DNA of 64,000 bases from Asterochloris sp. CNOR1. Its lineage: Eukaryota > Chlorophyta > Trebouxiophyceae > Trebouxiales > Trebouxiaceae. Location: the NCBI GenBank assembly GCA_963969365.1, contig OZ017750.1:1-64000 (forward strand), given 5' to 3'. Below, one piece after another: positions 1 through 12,400 of this stretch (positions within the stretch are counted from its first letter, which is position 1; each line of letters opens with the position of its first letter). The notes beneath the pieces were generated by a model. It was not told the DNA's origin. It saw only the letters and a program-made list of their open reading frames with translations, and did no database searches. The translations under genes and the position numbers were made by a program.

Positions 1-379
1 CCTAAACCCTAAACCCTAAACCCTAAACCCTAAACCCTAAACCCTAAACCCTAAACCCTAAACCCTAAACCCTAAACCCTAAACCCTAAACCCTAAACCC
101 TAAACCCTAAACCCTAAACCCTAAACCCTAAACCCTAAACCCTAAACCCTAAACCCTAAACCCTAAACCCTAAACCCTAAACCCTAAACCCTAAACCCTA
201 AACCCTAAACCCTAAACCCTAAACCCTAAACCCTAAACCCTAAACCCTAAACCCTAAACCCTAAACCCTAAACCCTAAACCCTAAACCCTAAACCCTAAA
301 CCCTAAACCCTAAACCCTAAACCCTAAACCCTAAACCCTAAACCCTAAACCCTAAACCCTAAACCCTAAACCCTAAACC
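1..379. repeat. Telomeric repeat array, CCCTAAA type
   Basis: About 54 uninterrupted copies of the 7-bp unit CCCTAAA begin at base 1. Read towards the chromosome end, the G-rich strand is TTTAGGG, the telomere motif of Arabidopsis and of many green algae. The C-rich strand running 5' to 3' inward fits a left chromosome end. The array is perfect as far as I can read it, which fits telomerase-maintained DNA rather than an old internal array. The true terminus may extend further than the assembly. Confidence 0.98.
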
Positions 380-439
380 CCAAAACCCTAAACCCCAAAC
401 CCCAAACCCCAAACCCCAAACCCCTAAACCCTAAACCCT
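380..439. repeat. Degenerate inner telomere border
   Basis: The inner edge of the telomere changes from CCCTAAA to variant units, mainly CCCCAAA (about five), with one CCCCAAAA, and then returns to two or three canonical units before unique sequence starts near 440. Variant repeats at the centromere-proximal side are typical of real telomeres, because telomerase rarely renews them. No long subtelomeric satellite follows. Confidence 0.93.
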
Positions 440-667
440 GGCCAGGATGACAGTATGAGCGGAAGCATTTGCAGCGCCTGCAACGCGAAGTCTCTTCAGC
501 GTCATTGCTGCACAGCCCTCTTAACAAACTTGTTACAACGTTGACCCAGGCAGCACCTTCACTTGGTGAACCGGCTGTCCCAGGTGGGATGCACATCGGT
601 GCATCTCTGCTGCCACACGGTCAGTGCACCATCGGCAACATGTGCTCAATTGTGTTGCAGGCGGAAC

Positions 668-2322
668 ATGTGCAAGGGGGAGCTACTGGCTGGCCTGCCT
701 TCTGAGGTGCGCGTGCACATCTTCTGCCTGGCACTGGAGCATTGCTGCGGCATTGGCTCAGTCTTGCCCTGGTGAGTCAGTAGCTGCCTGGGAGCCTGAG
801 GCTACTGTGTAACAAGCTGAAGCACCCCCTTGTTGTTGCATCAACACGGCTCAACGTTGCCCCGCTGAGGTGGTGGGCTATCTTGTCCTACAGTCCAGTG
901 CTGACTTGCTGCAGCTCTGCTTGCATGCTGATCCACAATGCTCTGCAAGCCTGTGGGTCAGTGTTGGGTTGTGGTGCTCAGGCAGTAGGCTCTGTGCCTT
1001 TGATTGTGACGCTGACTTGTTGAACCCTGCTTGCCTGCTCAGGTCTGTAAGGACTGGATGCAAAAGCTAGTTCTGCATGTGCCAGTGAACGTGGGCCCCC
1101 TTGCATCCATTGTTGTTGGAGGTGGCATCGATATTCGGCCATGGCATTTGTGTCCCACCAGTAAAAAGGCGTTTATGCACCACCAGACAATGGCTTCTGC
1201 AGTCAGTCCCCACGGCATCGCATTGCAGGGCTGGCACTTTGTGGAAGACAAAAACGTATTTATTGCAATGCTGATTGCCAAGCAGAAAGAACGCCCCGAG
1301 ACTTGTTTCTCATGCAACCATCACAGCTACAAAACATTCAGCGCCTTGATCTGTGGGACGCTCAGTGCCCAGACTTGCCTCCCATGCCTGGCCTGACGCA
1401 GCTGACCATGTCATTTGAGGCAGTCGCATCGCATGCAAAGCTGCCACTCCCCAATATGACAGTGCTGAAAGTCCTGCTGATTCATGGCATTGACACTTGC
1501 CCAAGCTTGAGCTGCTTGAGCAGGCTGACGAGTCTGTCATTGACTGGTCGTCACCTCCAAAGGCCAACCGTGTACACAGCCTCTGCTGATATATATTAAT
1601 ACAATGCAAAGCATCCAGGCATGCCTTGCTTGCTCAACCTTATTGCTCACAGATGCCTTTGCCTGACCACTGAGTAGTTGTGTGTAGGATCTGCCTCGGC
1701 TGAGATCTCTCTACCTGAGTTGGGCTTGCCCTGAACCCATGTTATTTGGGAATGCACTCAATGGCCTGACGCAGCTGGAGACTCTGGACCTCCATTTGTC
1801 AGACTTCAGCGCATTGCCAGAGCTTCCAGCCCATGTCACTTCTCTTGGATTGCACACCTGGAAGCTCCTAGACATGGCAGCGGCACCTTGCTTACAGAGT
1901 TGCTCCAGGTTGAAAAGCTTGATGCTTGAATGTGAAGCAGGTGAGCACAAATTAATGTTGCTTTGAGCGCCCAAGCAAACTTCCAACTGATCACAGGTGA
2001 CTGCATGGCTTGCAGGGCTTACAAATCTCCAGCTGGGCCACTGGCCTCACCTCACCAACTTGAGTTTGCACATATGCCCGGGCACTCCCGGCTACGTCAC
2101 TGGCCTCCCCTCGAAGCAAAATCCTTTGATCTGCCCAGCCTTGTTGAGGTGATCATCTTTGTGCGGTCTGATGCCACAGGGTTGCTACAGCTGGAGCATG
2201 CCATTCTTGATGTGATGCTCAACACGTCAGCCGTGTGGCACAAAAGCCGCAACAATTTGCACTTGTCTAAAAGATCAGATGCCTATCAGGACTTCAAGGC
2301 CAGAAGATGCTTCATATCCTGA
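668..2322 (+). CDS. F-box/LRR-like protein, telomere-proximal, possibly decayed
   Basis: The probable start at 668 opens an F-box-like stretch (LLAGLPSEVRVHIFCLAL), followed by a good donor at 772. After an acceptor near 1041 comes VCKDWMQKLVL, the usual second half of an F-box. Later frames carry leucine-rich-repeat text: LQNIQRLDLWDAQCPDLP and LTQLTMSFEAV (about 1309-1600), then LTQLETLDLHLSDFSALP (about 1760-1960). In known families such proteins recruit substrates to SCF ubiquitin ligases; that role is inference. I could not join the exons into one clean frame, and the reading frame shifts between LRR blocks, so it may be a pseudogene or an unusual intron pattern. The end is approximate; exon-intron-like units seem to repeat up to about 2370. 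Confidence 0.5.
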
Positions 2323-2339
2323 AGATACAACAACTTCAT

Positions 2340-3427
2340 TGCCTGCAACTCGATGTTGATGAGGATGTGAGCAATTGATTGGGTTGCTTTGGGCACTCAA
2401 GCAAGTGCAAATGATCACGAGCACATACATTACTTGCAAAGTCTGACGTTGGGCTTAAGGTCTTTCAGCAGACTTGCTGCTGAAGATCAGAAAGGTGCCC
2501 ATGATAGACAAGAATACAGCTGTTCAGCAATGCGCCGAGGATATGGTTCATGACTCCCCGGGACGCAAGAGGGGCATTATGCAAGCCAAAGCTGAGAAGC
2601 CTCCGGGGCGCAGAAGCCTATTTAGGCACATCAGAGTCATGTGACCTGCAGGTGGTAATTAGCTGGTGATAGACACATACCAGCATTGCCCTCCAATTGA
2701 CAATGAGGTCTCACTTGAGCTTTGCATTCAATGCTCAATCAGCTAAGGGTCATGAATAAAGTTGAGCAGAGGAGCCAGACTCCTTCAGCACTACGCCCTG
2801 TTATAACATCCAGGGTAGGATGCCAAAAAAGAGGATGCCCTCTAGCCAGAGGTCATTGGCAAGACGATTAAGACTGTTGACCTACGTGCATACCAATGAA
2901 GACCCCATGCGGGACTTCTACCTGCTCACCTGGTTCTTGCATCCGCAAAGCTACTGTTGTCAGCATGAAACGTTCCTGCAGGATAGCTTCAGTGCACCAA
3001 TCACTATGTCTTACAGGTTTGGAGCCCATCAGCTGTCAGCGAAAGGGGGCTCTACACAATAGTGTGCAATGGGCTGCAGCCAGCTGCCTGCAGTGAGTTG
3101 CTTCACGGATGCAGTCCTCTACATGAGCCTCGCAACTCATCCAGGCACGTAGGCGGGCAGGAGGCACTGCTGCAGTTTTGCTTGAATGGCTACAAGAGTT
3201 GTTGGGGACAGCAGCTGGTGAGTCCTGTGTCAGTCCAGCAGCTGCTCAAAGTATCACAAGCAGTTGCTCACATTGATGAGCATGATGTGTTAGGGTCAGG
3301 AGGGCATAACCCCTTTTTGAACAAGCATCGAGATGTCAAAGCCCTATTTTTCAATGCTGTGGGGGTGGGGGGGGCAGTGCGTCAGACAAGCGGTTGGCTA
3401 GTACAGGGTTTGCGCAGTCCAGAGCAG
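2340..3427. other. Region without a recognised gene between LRR gene and NUP188 3' end
   Basis: A phrase near 2343-2400 resembles the exon/donor unit near 1925-1990, suggesting another decayed LRR unit. An open frame at 3062-3472 (+) has no recognisable domain and runs opposite to the last NUP188 exon. A G-rich run lies at about 3361-3375. The 3' untranslated region of NUP188 must lie here. I see nothing else I can support. Confidence 0.4.
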
Positions 3428-6400
3428 TCAGCTTGGTTGCCAGGTCTGCAAACGTGCCAGCAGGCGCTGTAGCCGCTCAACAAGCTTACTGTCCGGCTGA
3501 AGGTGAAGCAGCTGCTGCAACCGTTGAGAGGCATGCACGGAGGCCCACAACATCCTGGCGGTGGGCAGAGCAGCTGCGGCAGAACTGCTGGCCTGCCCCA
3601 GCAAGTCACTGAGGACCGCATGCAACTGCATCTGTATGGCTTCCAACACATCCGGCTTGGGAAAACTCTGCCCCAGCGGCTGTTCAGGGGGCAGCTCAGG
3701 GCACAGGGCACACAACAGCAGCAACGTGTGCTGTAGGCCCTCATAGACGCTTCTAGCTGCCTGCGTCATAGAAGAGGCAGTTGCTGGGAACCTTCCAGCT
3801 ACCAAAACACGGAGCAGGTATGCCTGTAGGCTGTTTCGGTCGAGGCTGCTGGCCAGGAGCTACCAAATTTTACATCTCATGCAAGTTGATGGCAGGAATG
3901 TTTGCGCAGCAAGACTGCGAGCAGGTAGATGCAGAGCATGCTGCGCGCCGAGACAGATATGCAGAGCACACTATGCAGCAGCTCTGGAAGCAGACCTGGA
4001 AAGAGTACTCTGAGGCGGCCCGCCCCTGGCTCCCTGCTCCAAACCAGCCCTCCCGAATGTCCAAGGCAGCTGGGCGCCTTGCCATGGCCTGCGGCAAGGC
4101 AGACACTGAGCGCAAAGCGTCCACAGCCACCAACAACAGAACACGTCCTTGCAGTGGCCTGCTCCTCCTGTGTTCTTGATGCCCTGTGACTCTTATGCCC
4201 CCCAGCTGAACCTGTTTGCAGAGACTCAGGTGGAGCAGGCTGACCCACGCCCTCAGCAGAGCTGAGAGGCAACCATGAAGCCACACCATGCCTTTCTGCA
4301 AACCAGCCTTTTCAACCAATAGGGCCCCTGGCTGTTGTGCCACAACAGGGACAAAGGCATCTCAAAGCAGCTTACCAGCGGTAATGGGGCTGTGCGCTAA
4401 TTTTCTTGCCTGTGGCTGCTCTGCTGAGACAGGCACCACGGCTGCTCAGGTCAGCCCACCTTCTCAGCCTTGGTGATTGGCAGCAGCTCTCCTGCACGTG
4501 GCTGCTTCGCCCACCCCAGGAAGGCAATGCAGGCTCGGCGGACCTCCAGAGGGTTGCCGGGCAGTGTCAGCTGCCAGTCTCCCTGATGCTGGGTCATGGC
4601 GCAGAGGAAAAAGAGGGTCCGCTCCAGGGCCTGCAGGACACAAGTCAGGCTGCATGCAGCACGTCTCCAGAGTCACAGCTGAGTGCCTGTGCAACCATGC
4701 GCTGACGACCAGGACCTTAATGGAGGGCCGGCTTGGCAGATGGATGGCAGAGGTGACTATCTGGCTGGCATGCTGCGCAAGCTGGGAGACTGCTGGGCAC
4801 CAGCCGCCAATTTCTGTTCAGACAAGAGCAGCATACACTCCAGAGGAAGACAAGGTGATGAAGGAGTGCTGATGATAGCAAGGGTACCATGCTGGTTCGA
4901 GGGGGGCAGGGGTCGCAGTCATGGTGCAAATTAGCAAGAAGTCTATGCTTGCTGATGCGGGCGACAGCTTAGATCATGTCCAAAACACCCTGAGAACGCC
5001 TACAGCAGCCAAGCAGGCAGGCAAGGATGCGCAGGCAGCGGTTTACACTGCCCCTGTGCGGGGGAAAGGCATGTGTTTTTCTGACTCCAAGAAATGCCCC
5101 GTCGTCAAGCTTCACTGAGAAGGCACAGCCGATGCAGACACCCCACCTGCAGCGCTGCCAGGGTCAGGCCCTGCCTGCTGGAGGCCTCTGGCGGGTGTAT
5201 GGCTGCCAGGAGGCGGCTGTTGGCCAGAGCCAGGAAGTGCAGGCTGCCCGATCGGATCTTGCCGTCATGTGGCAAGGCGCGTGCCAGAGTGCCTGCGGGC
5301 AGGGGCAGCACGGCGTGGGGCAAGGCCTGGAGAGGTAGAAGGCGCCTTTCTCCACATGCATGCGTGGTCAGCCAGTGGGCTGCAACTGCAATGCCCAGCA
5401 ATTTCTAGACTGCTGCCTAAGACTGGGGTGCAGTGCAACGTCTGACGCACGCAGGACCAGATCAGCTGTGCTATCTCAGGCAGCCATCTTGGGCAGGCGA
5501 TTGAGCACAGGCCAAGCAGCACCACATGAGCAGAAGTGCTCTCGCTGCGTCACTCTCTTAAAAGCCGCCTTGTGGGGCCTGCCAGCCTCCGCAGCCAGGC
5601 TGCAATGCCTTCAGCGTGCTACAAACTCACAAACAGGTTCCTCAGGGTACTGCATGCTTTCCCAGGCAGGCACTCAGCCCACCTTGCAGGCTCAGCAGTG
5701 CACACCACTGCTTGTGAGCCTCCAGCAGGCGGCCATCGCTGCCATAAGCGCATGTGGCCTCCCAGAGTGTGTGACAACCGCCACCTGCTGCAGGCCGGGT
5801 CCAAGGACGCTGCCCCAACAGCCCCAGGGAATGCTGGTGATGTGCAGCCGGCTGCTGAGGGGCATCTGCAGGCACGTGAGGGACAAGTGGGTGTGTTTCA
5901 CATGACCACTACTTGTTGCACAGCAAGACATCATAGCAGGCACAAGACGATCATGCATGCAGGCCCTCTCAGGGGTGGGCCACTCAAGGAGGCCTGTATC
6001 ACCATATGCCAGATGATCCCGGTAGTCGAAAAGCACAGCAGACAGGAGGCAGCATCTGGCAGGAAGCCTTGCCAAATTGGCCGGGTTGAGGCTGCGCCCA
6101 TGTCTACCCTGGGCAAGCCCGCAAAATGTGACAGAAACCTGCTGAACACTTAACATCGCAGCACAGCTGTCTTGCCCTTCCATGCTGCGTGGAAGCAATG
6201 TGTTTGACATGGGACCATTCGGGTGCAGTCTGTCACCTGCATCTAGCACTCTCTCCAGCAGCCACCTAGCCAGCTCGCTGAGCTGCGACATTAGCCCCCA
6301 CCTCAGCAACAGCTGTGCCCCTGCAGTGCTCTGACAAACAGACTGCGCCAGCAGCAGGAGGCCTGTAAGCAAAGCCTCCTGCTGCTGCAGCACCTGTGCC

Positions 6401-9400
6401 GTGGCAGCAGCCTTCTGGTCTGCAGGCCGCCACAGCAGAGTTGTAAGTATTCTTTGCCAGTAGCTGTGGCTGTCACATGGCCTCATCACAAAGCAGATGC
6501 GTGGCCCTCAAAAAGCAGGCAGACCCAAAAGCGTGCTGATCTGAGTGCTGCCATGTAGGTGCATTCACAGGCAGACAGGGCAGTGTGATGCATGAGCACC
6601 AACATAGCAGAGGCCTGCATGTCATCACGAACGGTCACTGCTTAACGGGCAGTTGGCCATTCAAGCAGGCCCCACCTGCGGGCGTTTCCACTCGTTGCCA
6701 TGCCTCGGCACTCCTCATGTACAGCGGGGGAGGCAGCGCCTGGAGGGCACATTCCTGCTGCAGGTGCTGGCCGCCCTGCTGCCTCTGCTGCGCACGTGAG
6801 CTGCACTGTGCAGCCAGTGTATTGCCCAGAGCCAGCCAGGAAGCCTGCAGCACAGGGGAAGGGTCCAGGCTTCAGTGCACATCAGTCTGTGAAGCATGGC
6901 AATTCTGATAGGAGGCCCTGCAGCCGCCCGCGGCCTAGACTGGGCCGGGGTGGCATGGTGGACATCAGGTGTTCTGCAGAACTTCATGCTGAGACATCAG
7001 GACTTGGGCAGCACTTATGCTGTTGTGGGATGCTGGACACGTTGATAGGCACTCCCAATGGCTGACTGCCCTGAAAATATCCTGCACTTCTGCCCCCAGC
7101 AAGGCTACAGCCAGAGTGGCCCAGAGACAAAGCCAAGAGCACGGCTGGCGCATTGCGCTCAATTGCCATGCCAGTATAAGGGTCACGCTGCCTTATGGCA
7201 AGCTACCAGATCTGAGCACTCTCTTGAAAACCCAAGGCCACGGCAGGCCATCACTCCCGAGCTTCAATAATGCAAGCTTCACCTGCAGCGTCGGAGCATG
7301 GTAGCTCCCTGTCAGATGGACAGACGCAGCTGACAACAGGCTCTGTGAATACGTCCTGCCTGTGCTGCTTCACCCTACAAAGCAAGGGCAGCTGGGCAGG
7401 AGCCTCCAGCCCAGCATCCAGGCCTGGGAAGAACTACACACCTGAAGGGTGCGCACGAGGTCCAGATGCCTCTGCACCACAGGGAGCCACTGCTCCGGCC
7501 GCAGGACATGGCATATGCAGTGCGTGATGAGGGCAGCGGACGTGATAGTGTGGGGGGCACCCGAATCGGTCGCTACCTGGCACAGCAAGGGCAGCAAGCC
7601 CTGCAGCCCATGCTGCAGGTCGGCGCTGTTCACCTGCAGCAGCAGGGGCACCAACTACATCAAGTGAGAGCATGAGGCAGACAGGAGCTCCCTGAAGGGC
7701 AAGTGTGTGCTAGCACTGTCTCTTTTTGCGAGTGCAGCCACGTCCCACAGAGCATGAAGGCAGGACGCAGTCAGTGCATTCTAGCGCGTAACAACAGAGA
7801 AGCCCAACCAAAGATTGCCTCCTGCTGACTCGATGTGACCCCTGCTCTGGCTGCCGCTCTGGCAATCCCCTTCAGCAGGCTGAGTTCTGGTGCATTCACT
7901 TTTGCGCATTCCCTCATGTTGATGACTCACGTCCTGCTCTGGCTGGCGTTGCCCCTCAGCAGGTTGCGCCTTGGCACAGCATTGTAGGCTGATCAGCAGG
8001 GCGCCCAGCAGGCGTTCTGTGCTGGCGGCAATGCCATCAAAGTCCGGGTTGCCTGAGCGCGCACCTTCACGGGGCAGCCTGGCCACCAGGTGCTGCCTTG
8101 CCTGCAGCCACTTCCTGCAGGCAGGTGAACAACCAGATGGAACCCTCCCATGTGGGACGCTGCTCTGCTTGTCTCAGCTGATTATGATGCACCTACTTGT
8201 GCAGCAAACACACATGACGGAGCCTGCGTGTGGGAGCCTGCTGAGATGCTGCAGCATCCCAGCAGGTCTTTACCTATGATGCCTCAAATTGGCCCTGAGG
8301 GGCGTGCAGCATGGCAGGGCACAGCAGGGCAAGAGGCACCTCGCCGATAGGGAGCATTGCTCTGGACAGTGCTTGTGGTGTGTTGGCTGGGAGGTGCAGA
8401 CTAAGGCTGCAGCCTCTGGATGGCTTCCAGTCCTTCAACAGACAAGATCTGGGAGCTGATATGATCTGCTCTCCAGAAGGCAGCCCGCTTCCTGCTGCTG
8501 GATGGTGAGGCAACCCACCATGCACTTCTGGTGAGGCAACTTGCTGTGCAGAGTTCGTCACTATGCAGCGTGAAAATCTGGTGAAACAACTCACTGTGCA
8601 GTTGTGCAGGCCTTGGCGGTTAACCTCAGTAGCGCTGCCAAATCCTGGCGCCGCGGGGTTCCCTACACCAAGCAAGATGGTCAGGAAAGCAAGTGTTGGA
8701 TGCGGCTGCATACTTTAGGCAGTCAAGCCAGTAATGTGCCATCGCGGCAGCTGGCACAAGACAGCTGCTGTCCCATCTCAGTGCAGCTTTCACATCTTCT
8801 GAGAGATGTGTGGAACACAGGCAGCAGCTGGCACAGGGCAGCAGTGTGCAACCTACAGCTCATCCTGAGGAGCAGGTTGGAAATCCAGGCAGCAGAGCTT
8901 TTTGCAGTGCTTGCACAATGTGTAGCACTGTCAGTTCCCCTTTCCTGCTTGGGAGGCACAGATCAATGGCAATGCAGAGCCCTTAGAGCAATGCTTTCAC
9001 AGCTGGTGCCGACTGTCTGCACCCTGATCTGACTGAAAAGCATCCTCACCTGCGACAGGCGCGAGGGGCCTGCCCGGCCACGGTGCGTGGGGCTGGCAGG
9101 GCCGCTGGGTGCCGCTGCAGACAACTCCAAGTGCTGCACAGCCGCCTCCACCACCTGCGCAGACAGGTCACGCACCTCATCGGACAACATGCCTGATCTT
9201 GAAGGGACGTAGACCACAGTGCACCATGTTAGATGCAGCCTGCTCTGTGACAGGTAGCAATAGCGCCCACAACTGATTCCATGCTGGCAGCGCAAAGCCC
9301 AGACGCTGCCTGGCTATTGGTTGTCTGGGCACTTGGCAACCATGTCTGAAGCAGACAGACAGTCCAGAAGTGCTGCCTTAGCAGGCAGAAATTGCAGACA

Positions 9401-12400
9401 GGTGTCACAAGGCCCCAATGCATTGAAGGTGAATGTTTGGCCCACAGGACCCGGCACACGCCTGAACAACATCGAACAGGGTACGCGCATCGCTTCCTGC
9501 CACGTCAAATATTTGTCTGAGCTGGGTGCTCTGCATTGGCAGGCTGGGCGCTTCCAGCGTGTGCCGCAGATTCTCCATGGCCTGACAGGCCTGCAGGGGC
9601 CAGCAAACACTCTGAGTGTGCCATTTTTCATGGGGTCTCTGTTTGTGGCAAGCGAGCAGTCACCCTCACCAAATCCATGCATTGCCGGCATGCCTATACC
9701 GCTTACCAAGCAGGAACTGCACAGCTGTTGCTGTCAAGTACAGATGCATACATTGCAAGCATCTCTGCACCAGTTTCCAAACAGGGCCGCATGCTTTACC
9801 TGGCACACCTATCCTACCTGCCAAGCAGGGAGGCAATTGGTGGCCAGCGCAGTGCCCCAAGCAGCATGCAACACCTCTGAGAGCAATGTTGGGCACCCAC
9901 CTGGGCCGCCGAAAAGACCAGTGGCTACAATTTATGGACTCGCAAGCCAGAGCATGCTCACACATGCATCGCCGAGCTCAACTATACGCTTCTTCAAGCA
10001 GGAACGTATGCTTACCATGCCAGCACACCTGTCTCCCCATCCAGGGACACCCCACTCTGGGTCAGGCCCACGTGATGCAGGCCCATCAGCCTCACAAGTG
10101 TTGTAATCCCACCTGATCCAGAGCTGCCTCCGCCAAGGCAGGGGTGGCTGGTGCCAGCAGGCGGCGGTGGTGCCCCACTGCAGCCAGCATGCACAGCCCC
10201 TCGCTGCCCGCCATGCGCGCTGTCTCACAAGACACCATGATGCTGGTCGCCCTGCAGGAGAGTGCGGGGTCTGAGATCATTGCATTGTGTTCTAGGGCAC
10301 TGAGTATAAAAAGATTGAGGGCATGCTGCTGGGGCTGCATGCTAGACTGCCTGGCTGGCAGGCGCCACCAGCCACCTGATGGCTTAAGGCAATTTCTTCA
10401 GCGTTGCTTGGCATGCTTGAGCAATGCAACCACCCTGCAGCTGGAAACCTGTGGTCACGCTTGGACACGTGTCACGCAGCGCCCAAGTTGAGCTCCACAG
10501 AAATGATGTTCAGTCAAAGCTCTACACAGGCAGTGCCTCAACTGAGCACGTCCAGGAACATGCTTGACACATGTTTCATGCAGGCAGCGTCAAAACAAAC
10601 AGCCCCTGTAAGACACTCAGACAAACATCACGCTGACAGCATCTCACCTGAGCAGGCGAAGGAACATGGGCTTTAGCCTGCGCATGAGATGCAGGAGCAG
10701 AGCCCCCACGTGGGCCTCGCAGGCGGCAGCACTGAACACAAACTCGCTGCCGTACTGCCTGCAGGGAAACAGCATGTGTGAGCTGCAGACCAGGGATTCA
10801 GGTCAGGAGCCCGCGTTGTGCTCTTCCAAATCTGGATGGAAACACTGCTCTTCAGCAATAGCTGCCTGATAACTGTGACCAGGTCTCATTCGGCCAGCTG
10901 CAGAACTGGGTATCCTTGCCACCCTTTGAAGGGTACCAGATTAGCAGGAATGCTGACCTGCTAGCTGTGGAGGTATGCTCTGCCAAGGCTGCAGCCAGGA
11001 TGTCGTCTGCCAGCCCCAGGCTGCGGAGCGACTTCAAAGCCTGCTTCTGCAAGTAAGCAGGTGCTGTCAACCAGGTGGGACCCCATGTGAAGGGCCAAGC
11101 AGCTTGCTGTGCTTGCTGGTCTCTGTCTCTCCAGACAGGCAACATGTAACAGCAGTCTGTTGAAAGCCAATTGCATGTAAGGCAAGGGTGCAGTGGCTTG
11201 TGCGTGCTCTGCATGAGAAGGTTACAGTTGGCAGGCTGGCAGATACAGTGCCGCACCTGACAGTGGGTCTGGCCACCCATGCAGGCCGCAGCAGATGAAA
11301 GATAACTGGGCAAGGTGCAGGCGTCAACTGAGCAGCCTGGAGCTTACATCTGAGTATTCCAGCTCGCCATTGTCCTCTGCCAGGAACATGAACAGATGTC
11401 GCAGCAGCTCCGCAGCGCATTCCCTGAAGTCTTTGGGCCCCAGCTGCCGTCTAAGGACGGGCTCGGCCTTCTGCCACAGCCTGGCTGGCAGAGAACTACC
11501 AGCGGCAAAGTTTGCCAGGTCCTTACCCTCATCTGCAGCAGTGACCATCCATGGTCTATGCAAAGCATGCTTGGCTTAAGAAGCTTGCCTGGCAGCAGGC
11601 ATGAAGCAACATTTACAACCCAGCATGCGAAGCATGCAGGGGTGCTGCTATGCGTGCCGTGCAGCATAGTGACCTGGTGGGCACCATGCATACACTGACA
11701 GAGCTGGACAGGCACTCGACAGAATGCAGGATTCCCGGCCCTGGCAGGCGGAGCCCAGCAGCAGGCCTGCAACTGCCCACCCCGCATTACCAAAGGCGTA
11801 GGCATGCTGCAAGACCCATTCAGATTGACTGCAATTGGACGGGCATGCAACACCTGCTTGGCAGAGAGCTGACAGCGAGGACTGCATCATATCTGAGCAA
11901 GCCATTCTGGATGGAGTAGCAAGAAAAACGATGAATTTTCGGTGCCTGCCTTGCAGCAACCAGCAACCACAGCAGCACCATGTATGCAAAGGTGTGAAAG
12001 TGGGTCAAGCAGGTGTCAGGACATATCTTTCAGATGGCTATCATTAACCTCCTTTCTTGGGTTCCATTGCCTTGTGCAACACAAGCTTGACATGCGCTAG
12101 GCAAATTGGCACCCACCATCCAGCATGTAGACCAGGCAGGCCAACGCAAAAGCCTCTGCCAAGCGGTGCAGGGTGGATAGCACTGGCGCCCCGCTGCAGG
12201 CGGCTGCAGAACGTGCCAGCACGCCGTCCAGCAGCGGCTCTCGCCCACCCTCCCCAGAGCTGATCTGCCGCAGCACTGCTGCCAGCTGTGAGTCTGCAGC
12301 AGGCAGGGGCAATGAGGGAGCAGGAAAGGAGAGCGCGCAGAGTTTGCCCAGATCTTAGTCGCACTCTGCCCATGGTCAGTGCCGACACCTGCTGCAGCAC

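Noticed and set aside
366-596. Minus-strand open frame with repeated GFRGLGF text
   Set aside because: It is a translation of the telomere repeat and its border, not a gene.
5692-6489. 265-aa minus-strand open frame as a separate gene
   Set aside because: It lies within the NUP188 span on the same strand; leucine-rich parts look like NUP188 exons joined by read-through of introns. No separate start or family is seen.
9321-10106. 261-aa plus-strand open frame
   Set aside because: It runs antisense to NUP188, with no recognisable domain or splice pattern.
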